From contig NC_040019.1 in the NCBI RefSeq assembly GCF_000972845.2, positions 10,545,868 through 10,609,867 of the forward strand: 64,000 nucleotides of DNA, read 5' to 3'. This stretch comes from Larimichthys crocea. Lineage: Eukaryota > Chordata > Actinopteri > Sciaenidae. The stretch's first letter is position 1, and each line of letters begins with the position of its first letter. This document shows, in pieces, positions 36,831 to 46,700 of this stretch. The translations under genes and the position numbers were made by a program. The notes under the pieces are model-generated. The model made no database searches. It had not been told where the DNA came from and worked only from the letters and a program-made list of their open reading frames with translations.

Positions 36831-39800
36831 GGTTTACATAACTGAAGATGCCTGACGTGCTAAGTACTTTCTTAGGTTTTCAAAGGGTAAATCTGACGAT
36901 ATGGCTGAAATGATGTTGTTTTTGTTGAAAACAGAACGATACAGGAAAGACAAGCATGTTCATCGAATTCATTGATTTCTAAAAGTCTTGAGAAGGCACT
37001 TTCTGAAATGTCTAAGGCTCGCTTCACCCCTCCGAGGCCATCATAAATCAGCTGACAATGTGACTTCTGAGGCAATTCAAATGCAGACAGAGTAACGTCT
37101 TTCTGCATCTGAGTGATCGATGGCTTTTAATATATCTGTTTTTTTTTTCTCTTGTCCGGGTCGTTGAGTTCAGACAGCTATAGCAGACATCCCACAGTAG
37201 ATGGCACTGCATCACATGAAATAAATTCATATCATGAAACACCTGACAATACCTAGTAATGCAATTAAAAGGTAGTCAGATATACACCTGACATTGTCTC
37301 ATTATTCACGTTCTTCTCCCATCATTAATAGCAATATAGTATAGTATAGTAGTATTCTTATTTTATTAAGTATTATAGTTATTTTAATGAAATAGATATA
37401 TTCAGATATAATGAGTATTTTTGTAACTTTAGATCTCAGTCAGCTCATCTTTAACGAGGCCAGACTGAGAAAAAAAAAAGAAAAAAGAAAGAAATCAGAG
37501 TTTCACTGTGAAGTTTTTCATCAGCAACAATCTGGTTTGGATCTCCGTGCGCACTCCCACACACATAAAGCCATAAAGCCAAATGCATGCATGGAAAAAG
37601 AAAAAGAGAAAACGATATAGATACAGACACACCAATTACTGTGTGACCGCTGGTGACAGCAGGGCAGAGCTGCACAGTCATACTGAGGTTTTGATGTGTC
37701 TTTATCCATGTAAGCCTATTTATGCCTCACTGGTCACAGCGCAGCACCAGACTATGTCTTCCTCTCGCCGTGCGCACACTGCAATGTCCTGATAGCACTG
37801 TGTTCACTTGTCACAGATTTCAAAACCTAAATGCTGATGTACAAACGATGGCGAAGCCTTCATTAAAGCACGACTTCTATCAAGTCATTCTGAATTTTCA
37901 AAAGAAATAAATAAATCAAAATTATGACTCATGCTGTGTTATCTGCCTCAGTGATGATTCATTGAGGGTAGTCATTTAGAGAGGATTACATAAAGAGGAA
38001 CAAAATAAATAAATGGGTCAGTTTGTGTGGTTTACAATCATTTTGTCTTCCAAACAAAACATAAGCAGGATTTTCATTAATTAAAACTTTGAATTGATTT
38101 TTTCAAGTGGGCTCATTGTGAGCAGCAGCATGCTCATTATCGACTGACTTTGCAGCATTCACATTCATACATCTAGCTAGCCTGTCCAATGAATGTGATC
38201 TACTACTTTCAACCACTGTTCAATGACTACAGTAAAAAAATAAAAAAATCATTTTTTATCATAAAAATGATTTATGGTGTTAGAGCATATTGAAGAAAAT
38301 GAGTCTACCCTAATGATCTGAAGTTGAGTCCAGCTGACAGTGAGATAAATTATATTGCTTTAGTGGCACTGCCCTGCTCTTCCTGACCTAAAAATGGATA
38401 AATGTGTGAAAAATGCTACAGATGAATGCAAACAAAATGTAAAAACTAGATCAAAGATATCAAGGTTAGACTTCTTCGCTGTTCACTAGGAAATATGTGG
38501 AAAGATTGTGCAGCTGCTCAATTCATAGAACAGAAATTATAATTCGATTTTTTCTTTTTTATTTAAAATCTATACAGTAACACCAGAACAAGAATTGCAA
38601 TACATGAGAGTTAGGAGTAATGGATATTGGTTGAATAATGCAGAATTGTTCGCTAAATCTAATGGATAGATGATGTCAAACTAAACAAAAAAGAATATAG
38701 AAGTATTGTAACATCCACTATCTACCAAAAAAGTACTGAGTTCAAAATCAATTATAATCAACACATTTGGAACATGACAGGTGAAGTTGATGAAGACTGT
38801 GGAGGTATATTAAGTCTGACAAAGAAAGGAGGTTGGGAATTACCAGTTGAGACTACAGACGATGAGTTCATGTTTTACAGTGTCAGTAATATGTGTGTCT
38901 GTGAGTAACGGTCACTTCGGTACTGTATGTCTGAATTTAAAAAAACATTAGATCTTATTAAAGCTCATCATTTCCAAATGATATTTGTGTGAACATTTGT
39001 TCCTTTCGGTCTCTGTCTCTTTACATTGATATTATTGTGGATTCCACCTGGTCCTTTAATTGAGCCTGTGGGCTGTTGTGTTGCTGCTGCATCGTACTGA
39101 GCCTGGGGCTCACTAGCCCAGACAGTAATGAACATGGCCTGTCCCCTGTAGCTAGTGATAAATGACATGGTGTTATAATGGCTCTGCTCTCTAGCATGTG
39201 ATTGACAGCACAGTGAAGCAGGACTCGGCCATGTGATACATACTGTATCTTCATGCGGTGGTGAGAAATGTAAAATGTTTAAACACAGGGCTTACCTATA
39301 CGTTTTGCAACCTCGCTCTGATCATGTGCTGTTTTCTTGTCATTTAGTCATCTGTTTAACTGATTTCCTCTTATCTTCATTATGTTGGTAATTATTTGAA
39401 TATATTTTTGTATGTGTTTAGTCAGTGTAAGCTTAAAGGCTAAAGATAAAACATATCAGGAACACTGCAACATACCAAGCTACAAATAGGAAATCAATAG
39501 ATGCTTAAAATAGCCCTACATATAAAGTGCGTCACTGTGCAATGTGCAGTACATACAATCTATTGCACATTGAACATTTTCCATAGTTATCAACTCAAGC
39601 TCATAACATGATAAATATGTTTATCTTACTGTCTAATCCAAACCATTTAAAATAAGTGACTGGTGTTAAAAGTACAAACACAGACAGTGTAACTATTTCT
39701 GTCTTCCTAAAGATAAATAATATTTGACTTCAGTGTTGTAAACTCAACATACATTACCTCATGTATGGTACCACAGACTGCATACCTTGTCATACATTTT

Positions 39801-40384
39801 TCAGTTGCTTTTATATCCCTCTCATCATTGCTTGTATTGATAAACTGCCCAGCTTTGGTACCAAATGGCAATGATGTAAGTCAGTCAAGAATTACCTGTT
39901 TGTCCAACCAATGTCTTGGCAACTTCTGGCCAGATTGCCAGTGAAATTTTCTGTGGATATTCCTGGCGGGTAATGATTCACAGGAAGAAAACATAGCAAC
40001 AGACTTTGGCAGGGACTGAGTCTCTGAGTGGGGAGAGGACATTACTAGAAACTTGGTGTAGGGAAAGTGTTGAGGCCATCTGGTTTCTTGAGAGGATGAT
40101 GCCAGCTTCAGCACCGAGTTCAATGGGTAACATTCAGGAAGACTGAGTCCTAGTCTCTCAAATAATAATATATAATAATAATATACAAGTGATGTATTTG
40201 TTTCAGCACTCAGCGGGTTGCACTCTTTGCCTTTCCAGTAGTGTTAGAAAGAGTCAAATGCAACAGGATTTGTGTCTCACTGAAAATTAATAAATAGGGA
40301 TTCTTCACCAGACAAGACAGATTATTAACGCTAAAGTGAACTGCTAACAAGGATAGAAAATCAGCTGTCATCTAGTTTGAGAGT

Positions 40385-40510
40385 CCATCATAGTGACTCT
40401 GGCTTAGGATTCCTCTGGGCACCGTGAATGTCTGTGGAAATATAAAGGCAATCCATTCAATACTTGTTGCGATATTTCATTTGGGACCAAAGTTGTGGAC
40501 TGAAAAAACA
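40385..40510 (+). repeat. R1 repeat, copy 4, 3' fragment
   Basis: Contains CCGTGAATGTCTGTGGAAAT, GGCAATCCATTCAATACTTG, GATATTTCATTTGGGACCA and GTTGTGGACTGA, the reverse complement of phrases in copy 2. Confidence 0.55.
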
Positions 40511-42835
40511 AATATCATCATCCCTGAAGCCATTTATCACACAAATACAGCACTTTATACAGAAGACTTTGTAAATGTACTCCGATGTAAGGATGAAACT
40601 GGAACCCAGAATTTGAAAGGAGTGACACATCATTTAAGCATCACAATAAGACTAAGTCTCTCTGCAGCACCTGCTCCACCAGCCCAGTATCCTTTTGATG
40701 TTTCCACACCTAACCATTTACATCAAGTTGTAAATGGGAGGGTTGCCTAACTCTATTTGCTATACACAGGACTTGTGGAAAGTGCAAGAGAAGTGAACGC
40801 AAAAATATTGATCATACAACGTTGTTGTCTAACAATAGGGTAGGATTGGATATTCAGTAAGGCTTATGTACTTAACCAGTGAAAGAATATAATCAGTCAT
40901 ATTTGGAGATTGGTTTGAAAAGGAAAATTCTGTCTCACTCTCAGCACTGAAACTTTCTTGGGTTGTTTTGCTGGATTGCAGTTTGTCATGATTAGACACA
41001 TTTTTTAAAATTCTGCTCAAGAGGGCTATCTCTAACTCTGGACAGGAAAAGTATTTCACTCCTAGTTGTCTGTCCACAGTTCTTCTTTAGTTTTCTAGTA
41101 ACTTTAATCATGTACGTTCTGTTCACGTAATTAAGTTTTCCTCTTTTTTTTCCCATGTAAACCACAACAGTCTTAATATCATCGTTATAAAAGTCAGAGC
41201 TATGTTTTCAGAATGTAATCTGTTTCATGTGCAGCTTAGGTGGACAGGCATAAGACACAAGAGATCTGTGTACTTTTTGCCCGAAATGTCAAAGATCTTG
41301 TTTTTATTAGGTTGTTGAAAAATGTAGTATATACAACATAATATGTATAGTACAAATTGGCTACACACATTGCAGATCTTGGACACTGATATATATTCTA
41401 GAAAATGAATGGATGCTGTATGTAATTGCATTATTAGAGGTTATTATAGAAACATTTAAAAGTATAATGTATCATGTGGAGTAGTAGCATTAATAAGAAT
41501 TATTAACTGATATATTATTCATGAGTCTGATTTGTTTGAAGATGAATTGCAAAACACTCTATACTGTGTTATTGTTGTCTTGTCTTTCATGCATTACACA
41601 TAGCACTCTGAATGTATATACAATTTGCTATACAAATAAATTTGCCATAAATTTGCTTTGTCCATTGTTCCACCACCACTGCTGATGAATTTCAGTAAGT
41701 GTCTGCGTTGCCATTTTGCCACTGTTTGCATGCACTGCAGCTGGTTAAAGCTGTGTTACGCACAATGACTCCAAATAGACTGGAACTGTTGGACACATGA
41801 TGACGGGGTGAAATGAGACATGGAAAGGAAGTGACTTCAAGAACACATGACCCAGAATAAAAGGTCATGCCTAAGTTTGACTTATGTATCATCAGAAAAA
41901 TAGCAGTATGTAGTAGTATCATATTTGGCATTATTAGTAGTATTATTCATAACCAAGTAGAATTTTAGCAATGTCTGACATTTATATTTGTTATGAGGGC
42001 CACGTTACAAGAGGGAACTCTTCATGAAAGGCTTATAGGTTGGAGCTAATGGTTTTCAAAATGCATTTATTAACAACTCATGAACATTATGATTGAAACC
42101 CATTATTCATTTGAGGTTGCCAGACTGTGATTTATCTATTTTGTTTTTTTGTTTAATCCATCTAGTCTAATCTAGTCTAGCTCTTTGAGCTCGTGTTTGT
42201 ATGAAAGGTGTTTTAATAAATAAACAAAATTTGAGTTTTGAGTTTTCTTTCTTTGTGATAAAGAAAGCTATGCATGTTTGTAATCTATTGATAAAGGCTC
42301 ATAGGGGTTCTCACACCTTAATACAGCATACATTCTGCAGTTATAAATATGTAAGTCTTATATAAAGGCTTTTATTTATCAACTCTGATATAAATAAATA
42401 GATTTTAGATTTTTAATTTTAGATTATTATTTTAATAGCTACAAAAACTTACACAACCTTTCTAGAAAAATGTCTCATTAAAAAAAGTGGTACCATTCTA
42501 TGACAAGAGTTTTTTTTTTTTATCATAAACTTAGGATAAACTAAAAACTGTAAAAATCCAGTTTACTGAAAGCCACTTTGAACGTGTTTTCAAGTTCACC
42601 ATACAAATCAAAAACCAAAAAAAGAAAAAAAATCCACACGGACCTGCTGTGCAGCTGTAGTTAACATCAACTCATGTGGGAACACTGAGCAGCCCAGTAG
42701 TGTTATCTTGCATAATTATCCTGCCACTAATTAGTAGTTTGGCCGTAGATGCATTCAGCCAACTGATGATTTTAAAGAGCCTGCTGCACCTACACGCTGT
42801 GGACAACCCACGTACACAGAGAGAGCTACGTAATC

Positions 42836-42837
<2 letters not shown>

Positions 42838-42870
<33 letters not shown>
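42838..42870. repeat. (TG)n microsatellite upstream of the synuclein first exon
   Basis: About 16 uninterrupted units directly before the putative promoter/first-exon region. Confidence 0.95.
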
Positions 42871-42873
<3 letters not shown>

Positions 42874-43171
42874 AGACATACAGACAGCAGAGCATCTCTT
42901 CTCTCGCATCAGCATCACGGGGTTTAATCGCTCTCCTTCTTCTCCATCACCGAGGCTTAGGAGGCGTCTGTCAAACCTGTGGAGCGTCTGTCTACCTCTC
43001 TCTCTCTCTGTCTGTCTATCTGTTTGTAAAACACCGCTGCACACGTCGGTTTCAGAGTAGTTGTAGTTTGGAAACAATAGCTAAACCGGTTTTCCTGTTC
43101 TCTTTGGGGGAATCTCTCCTCTGTCATCCCGGAAGACTCATCACATTGTCGCCTTGGAGGAAGTTGAACAG
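42871..43171 (+). other. snca: Putative non-coding first exon and promoter-proximal region of the synuclein gene
   Basis: Vertebrate synuclein genes have an untranslated first exon. Here a good donor, CAG|GTGCGT, lies at 43171/43172 and a matching acceptor, CCTCACAG, ends at 43585, giving a 414-nt intron just before the ATG exon. The left edge is not fixed; I see no clear TATA box, and the region follows a TG microsatellite. Transcription could instead begin inside what I call intron 1. Confidence 0.4.
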
Positions 43172-43490
43172 GTGCGTAAAGACACGGCTCTTTCATTTCT
43201 AGTTCTCTTTCACCTAAAAACATACATGGATCATGTATTTTAGACTCTCGGCTACTTTATTATTTGTATTCTTTTATCGCACGGCAATGTGAGAGGTCTG
43301 TTTCCTCTGTTCTAGTCAAATTAATAGTAAATCCATTCATGGTTTCTCAGTTGGGCTGTAACCAATTCCTACAGGTGGGATTTTCAGCAGGGCTGCTTAC
43401 ACGAAACTGCACACATATTTCATGTTCGGTCATGTTGGCTTGACAAACCTGTCAGAGAGAAAGAAAGAAAAAAAGTAGGGCGGTGGCATC

Positions 43491-43520
43491 GTGTGTGTGT
43501 GTGTGTGCGTGTGTGTGTGT
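43491..43520. repeat. (GT)n microsatellite in synuclein intron 1
   Basis: GT units with one GC interruption, 140 bases before the start codon. A third short TG run lies in the 5' UTR at about 43,588-43,601. Confidence 0.9.
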
Positions 43521-43585
43521 TTTAATAGCGTGCGCTTCAATCCGGGAGTGTCTTCTCATTTAAGCCTGTTTTGACATCCTCACAG

Positions 43586-43752
43586 CTGTGTGTGTGTGTG
43601 TGCGCCTAATTTGGGAGCCAATCAAGCAGCCATGGACACGTTCATCAAGGGTTTCTCTAAAGCCAAGGAAGGGGTCGTGGCAGCGGCGGAGAAAACCAAG
43701 CAGGGAGTGACTGGAGCAGCTGAGATGACGAAAGATGGGGTTATGTTTGTCG
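43586..43752 (+). CDS. snca: Synuclein exon 2 (5' UTR end and residues 1-41)
   Basis: Begins after CCTCACAG with a short TG-rich leader, then ATG at 43632. It codes for residues 1-40 plus the first base of Gly41 and ends at the donor G|GTGCGT. The phase and the position at Gly41 match human exon 2, which also ends at the VG of the YVG motif. Here the motif reads FVG. The coding part is 43632-43752. Confidence 0.88.
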
Positions 43753-46700
43753 GTGCGTACTGGGCATCAATTTCATTGATGGTCATGTTACTAGAAAAAT
43801 GGACACAACGCTTTAAAACGTTGTTGGTTTATTATTATTATCATCATAATTATTATTATTATACTCAACTCTGATAATTTGTGGGCTGCTGTAATGTATT
43901 TTTGGCAATTTCCTTTCAGGTACCAAAACAAAGGATGGAGTCACAACAGGTAACACCACATATTAATAAAAATCCATCTTTTCCAGCCTTTTGTAAATGT
44001 ACAGCTTTTCTCATTAATAACATTACAGCAATATTTTAGTAGATATTTGGTCATAAAAGCTAAAAAAAAAAAAAAAGCAGGGGGGGGATAAGGGAATGTA
44101 GTTTCCCTGGAGCCTCAGGTGATCTGTAAGAGGGAGTAAGTGTCCTATTTCACTGTCTTACTCAACACAACCTGTCTAACTCCCCATGGGCCAGGCGTTG
44201 CTATTTCTCATACATAACAAGCAGAGATGCCAAGGGATGCTGCTGAATAAGAAACCCAGGGTCGTAGCTATATTGTTGGGAAGGGAAGTTGGTGTGTTGC
44301 AAGCTGGGACTTTGAGAGAAATATGATGACAGAATGTCTTATTAAGGCAAATGAGTGGGACCAAGTGACCTACATTAGACCTATGATCTAATATCTGCTA
44401 CACATAGGCAGAGATAATGTCCTATAGTAAAGTACAGCTTAGTTTTGATTAATTGTTACTTGGACCCCATCACAATAAGTTGCAAAGCATCAGTTCCCAA
44501 CCTTTTTGGCTTGTTGCACCATGATACTGGATGTATACGCACCAGTTGTGGCCAGTTCAACAAAAGTCTGATATAAATAAGCAGCACATTTTGTGTATAG
44601 AGTAGAGAACACTTAAACAAGACATCAAAATACAGTAGCATTTGGCCCAATTAAGCACCGAGCCTTAATTCAACAAGAAGTCTTTCGGTCAATCTTCGTG
44701 TCAATCACACAAACAAAGTTTACATAAAAGTCACAAGCAACACATGTGAAAGCAGATGCACTGATATTCAAGATAACAAATGACACAGCAATGGATAGTT
44801 CAAACAATAAAAGGCGTGGTGAAACGTGTTTGAAAGGAAAATGCTCTAGGCTGTTCCTGAGGTTTTTCAACTATAGGAGAGGATCCTGTTTAAATAATTC
44901 TCTAGGGCGTTACAGGTAGAAACCATTTAACCACTAGATTTTCAGGTGCAGTAAGGCTGGCTGTAGCTTCCACCACGTCTGAAAACACTGTTGCATAAAT
45001 AGGAAGTAAGCAGTTCGTGTTTAATGTAATGTAATATCCTATATTCAACAGCACTATTCATAAAACGAGACTTTTAAAAGAAGGAATATTACAATCTTTA
45101 TAGGAACTAAAACAAACGCACAGAAACAAGCAGTGAGTCACCTTATGCATCTGTTTGTGTGACCACCATATGTTAAAACCTACTGTATTATATATATTGG
45201 TGAACTTATATTTGTTCCTTTAGCACCTCCATCAGGTCAAACTAACTCCACTCACAGTACATGTCCTTCCAATCACTGTGAAAAGCTTAGAAATCTACTA
45301 TTGTGAGATCTGTTTCACGTTTCTCTATTTTTCGACACATTAATCCCCACAGGTTGAGCCTCTACAGAGATATACACCCGCCTCACTTCTTCTTTGGTCC
45401 CTACAGTTGCAGGTAAAACCGTGTCTGGAGTGTCTCAGGTGGGTGGCGCTGTCGTTACCGGAGTTACCGCTGTGGCCCAGAAAACTGTGGAGAGTGCGGG
45501 CACTATTGTCGCTGCCACTGGATTGGTCAAGAAGGATCCAGCCAAACAAGTAAGAAAGATACTTTTGATGTAAAGTTGAACTGATATTATTATTATTATT
45601 TTATGGGTCTTCCCGAATGTTGGATGCTGTAACGGAGCAGACATGTTAAATTGGTAACAGTACAATGTACAATGTCGTGTTGTATCAACATACAAAAAAT
45701 ACTTTAAACATATACAATAACTGTAGCAATAAATAGTAGCTTATATTTCCTTACATGAAAAGTGAGAATTCTCATTTCAGTCTGGCTTTAAAGCTTTCCA
45801 CACAGATATATAGGCAGCACTGTTAAACACACTTTTATAAACAGTAGTTTGCAGCACAGCACATCCCTCCATTTCATGACAGTGGCTGCCAGCTCTCAAC
45901 TCTTCACTGTGTCAAAATGGCCTCCTGACCTTGAGTCATTTGTCATCGCTTCTCATGTCTGCCGTGTGCCTTTCTTCTCTGAAATGAAAGCCCTTATTGT
46001 TAGCATCCCTGCATTGTTCATCAGTCAGTCTGGCCATCGTTTGTCCAGAGGAGGAGGAGGAGGAATTTACCGGAGCAAACAATTTACAGTCGCCCCACAA
46101 GTCAAATATGAAAAATGATTCTTTACGCCTTTTCACTGGGTTTCTATTCTTTGCTGAATGTGTCTGAATCCTTCTATGTTACCTTCTCCTTCTCGCTAGC
46201 AAGGATTTTAACAGCTGTTCATATAGATTTTTGCAGATACGGAAAGAGCCAAGGACACTGAGGTCATGTCTTACGTATTTTGGGCCAGTGTTTAAAAAAA
46301 AAAAAAAAGATTAGGAGGATTACAGTATTTTTATAGCCTTACAAAAAAACAAACTTTTTATTAATTCACAAAATAATGTGGAGCACCCTTTCAAGTCTAT
46401 TCATATTTTTAAGTTTTTGATATTGATTTTGGCTTTTCCCTATTAACTAATATATTCACATGTGTTTTGAGATTTCACATCTGAAGCAATGTGCAGCATG
46501 TGATAAATTAAAATATTTGAACCAGCCTTTCATATATAGCGCATGTATATGTGGCTATGGACATGAATTATTTAATTTCATTGGTTCTTTACAGTAAATG
46601 TAACCGATTTTAGACAAACCAAAAATAAATAAACAATTAAAAAAGGGTTTAACATTTAACTAATGAAATAAAATATAGAGTACTAAAATCATCAATGAAA

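Larger units (their letters stand above)
34321..42837. other. Gene-free region upstream of the synuclein gene
   Basis: Holds the LINE fragment at 36.3-36.8 kb, an R1 fragment at 40.4 kb and AT-rich sequence; 42,000-42,380 may be an old dispersed repeat (GCATTTATTAACAACTCATG). No exon was recognised. Confidence 0.6.

Noticed and set aside
40424..40750. 108-codon open frame
   Set aside because: Its first third overlaps an R1 repeat fragment and it shows no recognisable protein features.
42826..43223. Several overlapping open frames around the TG repeat
   Set aside because: TG repeats read as Val-Cys without stops; the frames are repeat artefacts in the synuclein 5' region.
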